Shown here: in pieces, positions 46,651 through 56,061 of the stretch
How the letters are laid out: every line of letters starts with the position of its first letter
How positions within the stretch are numbered: the stretch's first letter is position 1
Assembly: GCF_014645355.1 (NCBI RefSeq)
Contig: NZ_BMLS01000001.1
Location: forward strand, 248,001-312,000
DNA: 64,000 nt
Direction of reading: 5' to 3'
Origin: Bowmanella pacifica
Lineage (GTDB): Bacteria > Pseudomonadota > Gammaproteobacteria > Enterobacterales > Alteromonadaceae
Notes under the pieces: generated by a model
Told to the model about the DNA's origin: nothing
Database searches by the model: none
What the model saw: the letters and a program-made list of their open reading frames with translations, nothing else
Position numbers and translations under genes: made by a program

Positions 46651-48144
46651 TCAACAAAAGGTGCTGCTTGATGCACAATAACTGTTGATAAATTCATCAT
46701 GGGCAGGGAGACGTTGCACTGTGCCGGCAAAAATAGTTCTCAGACTGTCCAGCAGTTCATTGAGCTGCGCTTCGGATAATGCATCCGCCATCGGATGATA
46801 TGCCTCAGGCTGAATCCCCTGCCCTAGCATGACCTGTTGCCAGGCAACCTCGGTAAATAACTCGTCCTGTTCTCTGAACACCTTGCCGGTCTTGGCAAAA
46901 AGCGCCAGCTTTTGGCTTAAACTTTCGGGGATGGGCATATCCCGGCACCGCTGCCAAAACGGCTCTTCCCGTCGATTAAGAGCATAGTGCAGAATGATGA
47001 AGTCCCGGATTTGTTCAAACTCAGTTTGTGACTGGCGATTAAATTCATCAATTTCTTGCTGCACCCAACCTTGTCTGGGAAACAACTTAAGCAACCTGAC
47101 AATACCGCTTTGCACCAAATGTAAACTGGTCGATTCCAAAGGTTCTAGAAAACCACTGGCCAGCCCCAGTGCCACACAATTCTTGTGCCACTGCTGCTTG
47201 CGTCTGCCTGTAGTAAAGTGAATCAGGCGAGGCTCAGCCAAAGCCGGGGCATCTAACTGCTCCATCAACAGGACAGAAGCTTGCTCCTCTGTTAAATACT
47301 CACTGCAGTAAACAAGTCCGTTGCCGGTTCTATGCTGAAGCGGAATGCGCCAGCGCCAACCGGCTCGATGCGCAGTGGAGCGGGTATAAGGTTGTAACGG
47401 TGCAATGCGCTCACTTGGAACCGCCATGGCACGATCGCAAGGTAACCAATGACGCCAGTCTTCAAACTCAACCTTTAATGCACTGCCCAGCAATAAGGAG
47501 CGAAAGCCAGAGCAATCAATATACAGGTCAGCCTCTACTTGCTCACCACTGCGAAGCCGCAGGCTTTCTATGGCACCGTCGACCTGCCTGAGATTAACCT
47601 GTTCAATCAGGCCTTCAACACGTTTCACTCCCCAGCCCCGGCTGAGTTTACTCAGATATTTGGCGTACAAACCGGCATCAAAATGATAGGCGTGCACCAG
47701 TCCGGGTAACTTAGTATTAGGGATACTGCTAAGCGGTTGAAACTTGTTCGCCTTCGCCGCCTGATAATTAAGGGAAAAGTCCCACAGACTGTCGTTTCGA
47801 CCATGGGCAACAGCACGTAACCAACTGTGATGAAAAGGCGACAAGCCCATCTCTTTGCCCAGGCCACCGAACGCATGCATATAGCAATGCCCCTGCTCGA
47901 GCCAATTCTCAAACTCAATACCTAGCTTGAATGTCCCGCCGGTTTCACGCAGAAAATCCGTTTCACTGATACCTAATACGCGGTTGAAGTGTTGAATAGG
48001 TGGAATGGTTGCCTCACCCACTCCCACAGTAGCAATGTCATCGGACTCAACCAGTGTAATGTCCAGTTGTCGTCCCATCATACGCGACAACATGGCTGCC
48101 GCCATCCACCCCGCTGAGCCACCTCCCACTATCACTACACGCAT
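46651..48144 (-). CDS. Flavin-dependent tryptophan halogenase-family protein
   Basis: 497 residues. N-terminal FAD motif VIVGGGSAGWMAAAML and the GVGEATIPP loop; the catalytic Lys is Lys73 in TFKLGIEFE; the WxWxIP halogenase signature is kept as GWRWRIPLQHR (about residue 262); the FLEPLEST loop is at the tunnel end. All parts needed for FADH2-dependent halogenation are visible, so it may be active. Tryptophan is unproven as substrate; genes of this type often sit beside TonB-dependent receptors in Alteromonadales, Caulobacter and Xanthomonas. A strong terminator separates it from the receptor gene. Confidence 0.9.
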   Translation of the reverse strand: MRVVIVGGGSAGWMAAAMLSRMMGRQLDITLVESDDIATVGVGEATIPPIQHFNRVLGISETDFLRETGGTFKLGIEFENWLEQGHCYMHAFGGLGKEMGLSPFHHSWLRAVAHGRNDSLWDFSLNYQAAKANKFQPLSSIPNTKLPGLVHAYHFDAGLYAKYLSKLSRGWGVKRVEGLIEQVNLRQVDGAIESLRLRSGEQVEADLYIDCSGFRSLLLGSALKVEFEDWRHWLPCDRAMAVPSERIAPLQPYTRSTAHRAGWRWRIPLQHRTGNGLVYCSEYLTEEQASVLLMEQLDAPALAEPRLIHFTTGRRKQQWHKNCVALGLASGFLEPLESTSLHLVQSGIVRLLKLFPRQGWVQQEIDEFNRQSQTEFEQIRDFIILHYALNRREEPFWQRCRDMPIPESLSQKLALFAKTGKVFREQDELFTEVAWQQVMLGQGIQPEAYHPMADALSEAQLNELLDSLRTIFAGTVQRLPAHDEFINSYCASSSTFC

Positions 48145-48212
48145 CCTGTCATCCTTCTTGCTTAAATCCAGTGATCTTTTTTAACGCCATTATGCAAAGC
48201 CTAACAGAAAAA

Positions 48213-48250
48213 AAGACACCCCTGTCGAGCGCTCGCACAGGGGTGTCTTC
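48213..48250 (-). terminator. Strong terminator between the receptor and halogenase genes
   Basis: GACACCCCTGT / ACAGGGGTGTC stem over a CGAGCGCTCG centre; on the minus strand followed by TTTTTTT. Should cut receptor mRNA off from the halogenase gene or leave low read-through. Confidence 0.92.
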
Positions 48251-48267
48251 ACTATTCCTAAAAGGGC

Positions 48268-51063
48268 TTAGAACTTATAGTTCAAACCAAACATAAAGTT
48301 GCGTCCGAACACCTGAGCATCCCTGACATCCAAACCATTGCCATCGGCCGTATGCGCAGTAACAAAAGCTTCGTCGGTCAGGTTTTGACCTTGTAGGGTC
48401 AGCGTCAGGCCATACAGAGCGTCAATACCAGACTCAGAGAAGTCATAACTGATTTGCGCATCAACCAGGTCGCTACCTAGCACCTGTACTGGCACCTTAG
48501 ACAAACTCAAACCTGATACTTCTCCCAGGAAATCACTACGACTACGCCAGCTTACCCGGAACTCAAAACCGGCATTTTCATAGTAAACCGTGGCGTTATA
48601 CACCTCATCAGACAGACCCGGAACGGTGATATTGAACTCACGCTGCTCCACGCCACCACTGGTATCTGTGGGAACATCCAGCATAAAATCGATGGAACTG
48701 TCTAGGAACGTGGCGGAGAAAATCCCCCCAAAGCCTTCCAGCGCGTCAGAGAACATACCGCCTGACAAGGACAGGGTAAACTCGGCCCCCTGGATATCGC
48801 CATCACCCAAGTTCTGCCAGGACGTCATGACGCCTAATGGCGCAACTGGCTCACCACTGGGAGGAGTCAGGTCTGAGGTATCGACCAAGCTCGGGACTTC
48901 TAACTGCCAGTCTTTGAGCGATTTATAGAATACCGCCGCAGCGAAATACCCTTCCTCATGGAAGTAATTTTCATAGGTCAGATCCAACTGATCGGCCATC
49001 ACAGGACGAAGCTCTGGGTTCGCAATATAGCCTGACCAAACACCAACAGTTTCATTCCAGGATAATTCCCCCGAGCTGGCGTTCATTCTGTCCATCCTGG
49101 AGCGCGACATAGTGCGGGCTGCACCGAAACGCACCAGTTGCTGGTCAGCCACATCGAAGATCAGGTTCAGGCTGGGCAACAGCTCGGTAAATTCATCACC
49201 ACCGAAGGTTGGCTGAACCGAGATAGTGCGATCGGCCAGTCGTCTGCCGCTACCACCAGTAGACTCCTGCTCAGTACGAACCACTTGCAAGCCCACATTA
49301 CCGCGCACAGGAATATTGCCGATTTCGGTTTCAAGATTCGCCTTAACAAAGGCGGTGTAGACTTTCTCTTTCACTGTCCAGGTTTGTTTGATCCGCTCGG
49401 GATCGGAAAGGCGCGAATCATATTCGCTGTAATTACCTTCCTGCCAGAAGCGGAACGCATCGTAGGCAATCATGTCGCCAAAACCAATAAAATCCAGGGA
49501 TACATTGGGTAAACGATACTCTTCAGGTACCGGCATGCGATAGCCAGGGATCACATTACCATTGGCGTCCAGTGCTTGAGGCAGGGTCAGGAATAATCCC
49601 TGATCAAATTTGCTCTTTTCTCTGTCGCTATAGTAAGCACCAAATTCAATACTGCTGACAATGCCATCCTCAAAGACCCGCTCGGCGGCCAGTTTTAAGG
49701 TAGTCAGTTCGTCATCCACCTCTGGGGTGTTGATGAAACCATCTTGGTCATCATCACTCTGAAGATCGGTGAGGTTACCCCATCCCCATGACTGAGGGTT
49801 ACCCAGTTGGATAACATCATGGCTGCCATAATCCAGTTGAGGATCGAATCTAACGCCTTGGTTATTATCCAGCATAGTAAAGCCGATCTGCTCGGGTTGA
49901 CGGTATGCCGCGCCGCGGCCAGATCCCGCATAGGATTCCAAGGACCAGGTTCTGCGGTCAACTTTTGAATACGCCGCATCGAATTCCAGAGTGAGTAAGT
50001 CGGTCACAGCATATTCGGCATTAAAGCCCACAGCAGTCAAATCCGCCTTACGCAGGTTCATATCGTTACGAACAACCACCCCTACCGGCGAGTCCACGCT
50101 ACCGATAACGCCGGTCTGACTTAAGCCGTTGACTGTGTTGGTCACAGTAATGCCGGCATCTCCCCAGGCAGCTGGTATTTCGGCACCGCGCAGTAACTGC
50201 TCGTCTTCAAAATCAATATATAAGGCATCCACATTGACTTTGAGTTTATCGTTAGGGGCCAGCTCCAGCACCGCCATCACGGTATCACGGGTCAATTCGG
50301 ATGAACGTACAAAAGGTTTAAAACCACCCACGACTCCATCAGGCCAGCCCCAAGTGTTAAAACGCTCTTCATTATTAGGGGACTTCATATGGGCAACGGC
50401 CACGGCCAAGCCCACAGTGTCATCATTAAACTGATCAATATAAGAGAAGCTGCCGCGCCAGCCGGTATCTTCCCCATCGGGATTGAGCTTGCCGATATCG
50501 TTCTTTTCACCACGCAGTGTAAAGGACATGCTCTGTTCGCCGAAGCTAAGCGGCTTTACGGTGCGCATATCAATAGTACCGCCGATCCCTTGTGTCATCA
50601 GAGTGGCATCAGGGGTTTTGTAAACCATGACTTCGTTCATGATTTCAGAGGGATAGACATCAAACTCCACCCCACGGTTATCACCCAGCGAAACCTGTTC
50701 TCGGCCATTAAAGGTAGCGGCACTGAAATTTTCGCCCAATCCCCGGATGGAAATAGAGCTTGCTCGTCCATCCAGGCGCTGCGCTGCTAATCCCGGCAAT
50801 CTGGCAATAGACTCAGCAATACTGGAGTCTGGCAGTTTACCGATATCCTCAGCGGTAATGACTTCCACCAGCGAGGTGTTATCCATCTTTAACGCCTGAG
50901 AACGTTGCAAGCTGGCACGGATGCCAGACACTTTGATGACTTCAACGTTTTCGTCCTCACTTTGTGAGGCATCCGCCTGTTGTGCTGTCACTGGCAATGA
51001 CATCAATGTCAAACCTGCGGATAGTAAAGCCGTAGTGATGAGATTGGGTTTAAATGTTTTCAT
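48268..51063 (-). CDS. TonB-dependent outer-membrane receptor (Caulobacter type), likely maltodextrin receptor
   Basis: 931 residues. Start ATG gives MKTFKPNLITTALLSAG, with a signal peptide to about VTAQQ; the longer reading is dropped. TonB box-like VEVIKVSGIRASL, plug with DIGKLPDSSIAESIARLPG and IRGLGENFSAATFNGREQ, then a 22-strand barrel ending in FMFGLNYKF with a terminal Phe. This form belongs to the TIGR01782 kind (as remembered), known for maltodextrin uptake by MalA of Caulobacter. An operator 133 nt upstream ties it to the locus. No SusD partner. Imports oligosaccharides too large for porins. Confidence 0.92.
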   Translation of the reverse strand: MKTFKPNLITTALLSAGLTLMSLPVTAQQADASQSEDENVEVIKVSGIRASLQRSQALKMDNTSLVEVITAEDIGKLPDSSIAESIARLPGLAAQRLDGRASSISIRGLGENFSAATFNGREQVSLGDNRGVEFDVYPSEIMNEVMVYKTPDATLMTQGIGGTIDMRTVKPLSFGEQSMSFTLRGEKNDIGKLNPDGEDTGWRGSFSYIDQFNDDTVGLAVAVAHMKSPNNEERFNTWGWPDGVVGGFKPFVRSSELTRDTVMAVLELAPNDKLKVNVDALYIDFEDEQLLRGAEIPAAWGDAGITVTNTVNGLSQTGVIGSVDSPVGVVVRNDMNLRKADLTAVGFNAEYAVTDLLTLEFDAAYSKVDRRTWSLESYAGSGRGAAYRQPEQIGFTMLDNNQGVRFDPQLDYGSHDVIQLGNPQSWGWGNLTDLQSDDDQDGFINTPEVDDELTTLKLAAERVFEDGIVSSIEFGAYYSDREKSKFDQGLFLTLPQALDANGNVIPGYRMPVPEEYRLPNVSLDFIGFGDMIAYDAFRFWQEGNYSEYDSRLSDPERIKQTWTVKEKVYTAFVKANLETEIGNIPVRGNVGLQVVRTEQESTGGSGRRLADRTISVQPTFGGDEFTELLPSLNLIFDVADQQLVRFGAARTMSRSRMDRMNASSGELSWNETVGVWSGYIANPELRPVMADQLDLTYENYFHEEGYFAAAVFYKSLKDWQLEVPSLVDTSDLTPPSGEPVAPLGVMTSWQNLGDGDIQGAEFTLSLSGGMFSDALEGFGGIFSATFLDSSIDFMLDVPTDTSGGVEQREFNITVPGLSDEVYNATVYYENAGFEFRVSWRSRSDFLGEVSGLSLSKVPVQVLGSDLVDAQISYDFSESGIDALYGLTLTLQGQNLTDEAFVTAHTADGNGLDVRDAQVFGRNFMFGLNYKF

Positions 51064-51196
51064 GCCTGGAGTCCTGAGTTGTTGTGTACTTTTAACCGGC
51101 CCTTTAACAAGGACCAACTTTCACAAACGACTGCAAAAGTGTGTCAAAAATGTTGCAAAGGATAGTATCGCTGGCGGTTTAATCGACACAACCACC

Positions 51197-51210
51197 TGCA
51201 TACGTATTCA
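51197..51210 (-). promoter_or_regulatory. Glucan-locus operator 3 with promoter candidate
   Basis: Gene-strand TGAATACGTATGCA, 133 nt before the TonB receptor start. Five bases after it is TTGTGT, 16 bases later GATACT. Confidence 0.74.
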
Positions 51211-51638
51211 TAACCTCATGCAAAACATTTCGTTAACATTCCCTGGTTGACATCAGTATTTACGCGGGATGAAGAACAGAAAAGACTTTTGATAACTCTA
51301 GTACAGCAAACAAAATGTTTACAAATAACACGCTCTCCGGGCCCTGAAAACCAGCCTGAAAGCTTTCAGACCATATAAGTGCCAAGGGTTTTGACGGGAA
51401 GCAGTGGCAAGCCTATTCAGCATACTGGGGCCAAATGACATATCGCTGCAAAAAATACGAGAGTACAAGACTCCCCACTTAGCAGCAAGGAATGCCAACC
51501 TAGGGGGGATTAGCGTTAGAGTCTGATTTTTCAGCAGTTTATGAACTCTTAATACAAGGCAGACTGAACGGAGTTATTCTACATAAGTGAATAATAACGC
51601 CGTAGAAAGTGGCCACAAGCACTGCCCGAAGGGTCAAC

Positions 51639-51703
51639 CCAGTCCCTTCTGCTCGGCATCGTGACCAGAAGGGCTGGATTTGAACAACATCTCTACTTGA
51701 AAC
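51639..51703. repeat. Second copy of the shared intergenic repeat, with hairpin
   Basis: Positions 51654-51702 match 26351-26398 in reverse with a few indels. A hairpin CCAGTCCCTTCTG (51639) / CAGAAGGGCTGG (51666) overlaps the match. Text upstream to about 51560 contains another weak hairpin (GTTATTC / GAATAATAAC). No terminal repeats like those of the 26.3-kb copy were found here, so this copy may be partial. Confidence 0.62.
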
Positions 51704-51711
51704 AAAAGCCC

Positions 51712-53601
51712 CTAGTGGGGTTTCGCAATCATTACCGCCCCCCAATAGGCAGGGAGTGTGATTTGCAACTGATCTCCTTGTTGCTTAGTTGGCAGGTTAC
51801 TGACCAGTTCCAGCCAATGTTGTCTGTCACTATTCTCCAGTAAAATCTGCTGGGACTGCGACCCGCGATTGAGCACAATCCATACTCGCTGTCCCTGATA
51901 TTGTCGCTCATAACCATACAAACCCCGCTCGTCATCCACCAATATGGTTTGAAAATCCCCCTGCCGAAGGGCGACATATTGGTTACGAATATCAATAAGC
52001 TTGCGATAATGAGCTAGCAAGTCCTGGTTAACTGCAACCTTGTCGGCTGAACGTTTACTTCCATCCGGGTTAGTAACTTCATTTTCATAACGAATATCCG
52101 GCCAAATCATGGGCTTGCGGTCATCAGGGTCATTGGCCCCCCACATTCCCACTTCATCACCGTAGTACACCATGGGTGCCCCCACATAAGTCATTTGCAG
52201 TATCACAAATAGCTTCTGAAGTTGCAGCTCCTCTGCATTGGGCTTACGTACCTGATAGTCTGGATTGTTACCCACCTGCGAAAGATTGAAATACTTACCC
52301 CAGTCACGGAAGTTACCTATCCCCCGATTCACAATGTGAGAACCAATACGATTCGAATCATGACTGCCAAACAAGTTCTGCGTAACATACGCCACGCCTT
52401 TAGGGTAAAGTTCGCGCATCTCTTTGAGTTTGCTATCAAACTCACTGGCACTAATGGCCATGTGAGGCGGGTTGAATAAAAACTCTGCCGCCGTAAAGGC
52501 AAAGTTGTAATTCATCTCACCATCGAATTCGTCCCCTTGCAGATAGGGCTTAACCTTGTCCGGATGGTCAACAATTTCTGCGGTAAGGTATGCCTCAGGA
52601 TTCAGGCGTTTTACGTGGGCACGCCAATCTTTCCAAAAACCATGACCAACACAAAAGGCCACATCCAGGCGCCAACCATCAATGCCTTGGGAAAAGCCAG
52701 AGCCTTGCGGTTTCATCCAGCGCTCGGTGGCAGCAAAAATATAGGCCTTGGGTCCAGGTGCCAGGTCCTCGTCGGTTTCACGAAACTCAGGCAAAGACTT
52801 CACACCAAACCAGCCTAAATAGTCGAATTCAGTGCCCTTTTTGGGGTCATCCCAGGACACCACATTGAACCAGTCTTTATAGGGGGATTCCTGCTGATTC
52901 TTTTTCAAATCCACAAAAGCAAAGCTGTTAATCCCCATATGGTTGAATACACCATCAAAGATAATACGTATACCACGCTGGTGAGCTTGCTCAATCAGTT
53001 TAAGTGCCAGCTTGTCAGCCTTAGTCCATACCCAGGTGCTGGGATCCCAGGCTTGCTCTGTCGCCATTAAAGCCCGATCGCCTTCAGGATCCGGACCGAA
53101 GTTAGGATCAATATGGTGATAACTGGCGCCATCGTATTTATGCAGCGAAGGCGCATCAAATACCGGGTTGAGGTAAATAGCACTGATGCCCAATTCTTTT
53201 AAATAATCCAGCTTATCTATCACTCCTTGCAGATCACCGCCGTAGCGGCGGCGAAGCATATGCATCCACAAGGCCTTTTCACCATTTTCCAGCTCATAAG
53301 GCTGTAACTTATACCAGTCACTGCCCCAGGGATGAATATTCCAGGCCTTAGGTGGCGCTGCCGGGTCGGCCCCGACAATATCACTGACTTTAGGATTATT
53401 GCTGGGATCGCCATCACGAAAACGCTCAGGAAAAATCTGATACCACACCACATCCTTAGCCCAGGCTGGCACAAACTCTCCGCTGTTATTCAGCGCAATA
53501 GGCCCCCTTGGGGTGGCATCTGAATTTTGCGGGCACTGCGCCTGGACTGAGCCATTGGCAGCAAAGCAGGTTAGCAAGGCAAATAGTTGACACTTATTCA
53601 T
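51712..53601 (-). CDS. GH13 alpha-amylase/cyclomaltodextrinase-family enzyme, exported
   Basis: 629 residues from the ATG giving MNKCQLFALL, with a signal peptide ending about QAQC; a GTG four codons upstream is the alternative. No lipobox. Motifs: DGVFNH (about residue 216), IDGWRLDVAF with Asp313, LTAEIV with Glu342, FGSHDSNR with Asp415. The long N-terminal part with WNIHPWGSDWYKLQPYE is typical of neopullulanase-like periplasmic enzymes. 66 nt after the CGTase stop; a weak hairpin (53630-53662) lies between. Confidence 0.9.
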   Translation of the reverse strand: MNKCQLFALLTCFAANGSVQAQCPQNSDATPRGPIALNNSGEFVPAWAKDVVWYQIFPERFRDGDPSNNPKVSDIVGADPAAPPKAWNIHPWGSDWYKLQPYELENGEKALWMHMLRRRYGGDLQGVIDKLDYLKELGISAIYLNPVFDAPSLHKYDGASYHHIDPNFGPDPEGDRALMATEQAWDPSTWVWTKADKLALKLIEQAHQRGIRIIFDGVFNHMGINSFAFVDLKKNQQESPYKDWFNVVSWDDPKKGTEFDYLGWFGVKSLPEFRETDEDLAPGPKAYIFAATERWMKPQGSGFSQGIDGWRLDVAFCVGHGFWKDWRAHVKRLNPEAYLTAEIVDHPDKVKPYLQGDEFDGEMNYNFAFTAAEFLFNPPHMAISASEFDSKLKEMRELYPKGVAYVTQNLFGSHDSNRIGSHIVNRGIGNFRDWGKYFNLSQVGNNPDYQVRKPNAEELQLQKLFVILQMTYVGAPMVYYGDEVGMWGANDPDDRKPMIWPDIRYENEVTNPDGSKRSADKVAVNQDLLAHYRKLIDIRNQYVALRQGDFQTILVDDERGLYGYERQYQGQRVWIVLNRGSQSQQILLENSDRQHWLELVSNLPTKQQGDQLQITLPAYWGAVMIAKPH

Positions 53602-53667
53602 GGGTAATAACACTGTCCTTATAAGAAAAGGGGGCCAGTTGTGGTAACACAGCCCCCCTATCGTCTG

Positions 53668-55920
53668 TTATTGAAAGGTATGTTCAGGTAGGTCTACAAC
53701 ACCAGAGGCAGACGCTGACGAACTGGCCGTGCGGTTAGCACCGGACTCCCAGGTTACGTTGCCAGCACTATCCTTAATGATGTATTTAAACTCGACATTA
53801 GTTCCTTTAGGTACGCTAACAGGCAAAAACCATTTCCACCATTCACTGGGGTTCGGGTTATGAAAGGCATCCAATGCCTTGGCTGGATCCCAACTACCCA
53901 GTTCAGGGATATTCCCGACCACATATAACTGCTCACCGGGCTGAGTATAGGCAACCACATGGAAGATCATCTGATTCTGATCATCGGACAATACTTCAAA
54001 TGCGAAGGTATTGCTGGTGACACCACCTTTCACCACAGTCACAGAGCGAGGACCTGCCGACACCGCCGGGATAGTCACAGTAGCACTGTGATAATCATTG
54101 GCCACTACTGTGGCACTAGTGGTGTCAAACTTCACCTGCAAAGCACCATCCAACCCCGTGCCAAAAATCTTAATCTGATTACCCGCGCGTCCAACCGTAG
54201 ACTGCATATCACCAATTTTAGGCGCACTGCCTAAACTCGGATCATAACTCCATACGTTGACCTCTTGCTGGCCAAGATGAAATGACGCCAGTTGTCCGCC
54301 ACTGACATTCACACTGCTTCCTCCCAACTCACCGGTCAGCACATCACTATAGCCGCCTGTCGCCATTGAGGTAGAAAGCGCTGGCACGGTGTAACTGTTA
54401 TAGGGACTACGATTGACCGCAATAATTACTTGTTTGTCGTAGAACTTACGGGACATTACCAGCACGTCGGCACTGGAATACAAGATACTGGTTTGACCGT
54501 AGGCTAACGCATCATTTTGTTGACGCAATGCCGATAGCTTTTGAATGATTTTGTAAGCCTTGGTGGTTTGACTAAAGCTGGTATCGGTCTGCATAAACAC
54601 CCGCCCGCCATTTTCACTGCCATCATGACCATTCACATACTGCTCAGTACCGTAATAAATGTTTGGAATCCCTCTGGAGGTTAATGTTAACGCCAGCGCC
54701 ACATCCAGACTGCGTTGATCACTGTTTACCCTTAAAAAGCGCGGCACATCATGGTTATCAATAAAAGTGACAGTTTGGTTTTCATAGGCGTAGTCGTTGC
54801 CGGTGTACTGATAGAAACTGGCCAGATCCTGCATATTCTGAGATCCGTTCCCAATAACATTGGTTAGGGTACGAAAATACTCAAAATCCAGATTATTGAT
54901 GCCTGTACGGTCTGGGAAAGATTCATACTCCGCGTACTTTGGATCGGGTTTGCCAATGAAAAACTCACCAAAGTGTGTCACCGCTCCTCCTGGCGCAGAA
55001 TCAATAGCGTCTCTGAAGCCTTTGGCGAAAGCCGGATTCATATGCAAGGTAGCGTCATGGCGATAACCGTCTATGCCCTTAGCTTTCCAAAAGGTGGCCG
55101 CCTCTTCTAAATAAGCCACAACCTCAGGAAGCTCATGAGTGAAGTCTGCCAATGAACCGAGATCACGATAGCGATAGCCAAAACGGCTGCTGTCAGAGCC
55201 TCTATCACCTATTCGGTGAAACCAGCCGGGGTTAGTTGTGCCGTTAGGATCAGCAATCAGATTGTCGCTACTGCCGTCGCTATTTAAATCAACCGGGTTG
55301 CCATTCCCATCAAACACAAAATCGCCGTTACCGTCACGATCAGGCTCGAACAGCTTACCGTTTTCAGCCGCAAAGCTATTGGTGGGATTTTGCCAGCGAC
55401 TACTGTGGTTGGATACAAAGTCGATAACAACCTTAATGCCTTCATTATGTAACGCATTCACCATGTCGGTGAAATCCTTCATATCACCAAAGTGTGCATT
55501 GGTACGATAGTAGTTGCTGACATGGTAGCCGTGGTAACTGGACCACACCATTTGGCCGCCGCCAGCCTGATAATCTATGATGGGTTCGTCGCGATTCGCA
55601 TAAGGTGCAGAAATCCACACTGCCGTTACCCCCATATTTTTCAAATAGGGGATCTTATCGATGATACCTTGAAAATCACCGCCCTGATAAAGCTTAAGAT
55701 CACTGCCGGTACCATCAAAAATCTGTGACGGTGAGCCGGCAGGAATATTATTGGTACTGTCTCCGTCGTAGAATCTGTCAGTTAAAATCTGATAAACGAC
55801 GTCTTTGCCGGTAACAGGTCCAATGGCTTGTTGAGCCAAGGCCAGTGAAGAGAAGCAGGTTAGTGCCAGTAAACTGAGTTTGATGGGGATACTACGGTAT
55901 TTGAAATGACGGAACTCCAT
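53668..55920 (-). CDS. Cyclodextrin glucanotransferase-like GH13 with IPT/TIG and CBM20 domains
   Basis: 750 residues. The start ATG has AGGAGG 7 nt upstream and gives MEFRHFKYRS, with signal peptide to about LALAQQ. Domain order A/B-C-D-E as in CGTases: catalytic barrel with DFVSNH, GIDGYRHDATLH (Asp289), HFGEFF (Glu319) and FIDNHDVPR (Asp391); C domain about residues 485-570; IPT/TIG about 574-655 (VGRAGNQIKIFGTGL); CBM20 about 655-750 (VVGNIPELGSWDPAKAL) for raw starch. A D/G/N-rich insert (residues 194-220) looks like calcium-binding loops. Cleaves starch and closes cyclodextrins, or makes maltodextrins if transglycosylation is lost. Secreted. Confidence 0.9.
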   Translation of the reverse strand: MEFRHFKYRSIPIKLSLLALTCFSSLALAQQAIGPVTGKDVVYQILTDRFYDGDSTNNIPAGSPSQIFDGTGSDLKLYQGGDFQGIIDKIPYLKNMGVTAVWISAPYANRDEPIIDYQAGGGQMVWSSYHGYHVSNYYRTNAHFGDMKDFTDMVNALHNEGIKVVIDFVSNHSSRWQNPTNSFAAENGKLFEPDRDGNGDFVFDGNGNPVDLNSDGSSDNLIADPNGTTNPGWFHRIGDRGSDSSRFGYRYRDLGSLADFTHELPEVVAYLEEAATFWKAKGIDGYRHDATLHMNPAFAKGFRDAIDSAPGGAVTHFGEFFIGKPDPKYAEYESFPDRTGINNLDFEYFRTLTNVIGNGSQNMQDLASFYQYTGNDYAYENQTVTFIDNHDVPRFLRVNSDQRSLDVALALTLTSRGIPNIYYGTEQYVNGHDGSENGGRVFMQTDTSFSQTTKAYKIIQKLSALRQQNDALAYGQTSILYSSADVLVMSRKFYDKQVIIAVNRSPYNSYTVPALSTSMATGGYSDVLTGELGGSSVNVSGGQLASFHLGQQEVNVWSYDPSLGSAPKIGDMQSTVGRAGNQIKIFGTGLDGALQVKFDTTSATVVANDYHSATVTIPAVSAGPRSVTVVKGGVTSNTFAFEVLSDDQNQMIFHVVAYTQPGEQLYVVGNIPELGSWDPAKALDAFHNPNPSEWWKWFLPVSVPKGTNVEFKYIIKDSAGNVTWESGANRTASSSASASGVVDLPEHTFQ

Positions 55921-56019
55921 GCTATGCCTCCTAGTCGTGATTAAATTCGCGAAGGTACCGCTCGACGATTCTTCCTTCGCGACCAAGTAAAAGGCAATTA
56001 CATTTCGTTAACAACAGTC

Positions 56020-56033
56020 TGCATACGTATTCA
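56020..56033 (-). promoter_or_regulatory. Glucan-locus operator 4 with promoter candidate
   Basis: Gene-strand TGAATACGTATGCA, 99 nt before the CGTase start. Five bases after it is TTGTTA, 17 bases later TTTACT. Confidence 0.74.
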
Positions 56034-56061
56034 GCAAAGATCCATCCAGACTCTCTTCAAT

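Larger units (their letters stand above)
51064..51711. other. 648-bp gap: receptor promoter region and repeat
   Basis: Between the receptor start and the GH13 stop. From 51064 to 51215: receptor leader, promoter and operator 3. From 51216 to about 51550: AT-rich text with nothing recognised. From about 51550 to 51703: repeat-like, hairpin-rich text. Confidence 0.7.

Noticed and set aside
46651-48144. Secondary-metabolite cluster around the halogenase
   Set aside because: No NRPS, PKS, terpene or indole-pathway genes are near; neighbours are a glucan receptor and OmpW.
49138-49512. 124-codon open frame antisense to the TonB receptor
   Set aside because: A shadow of the barrel-coding sequence; no recognisable protein features.
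53630-53662. Full terminator between the CGTase and next GH13 genes
   Set aside because: A GGGGGC/GCCCCC hairpin is present but the T-run is broken (TTTTCTT) and the next gene is only 66 nt away, so it was not listed as a firm terminator.
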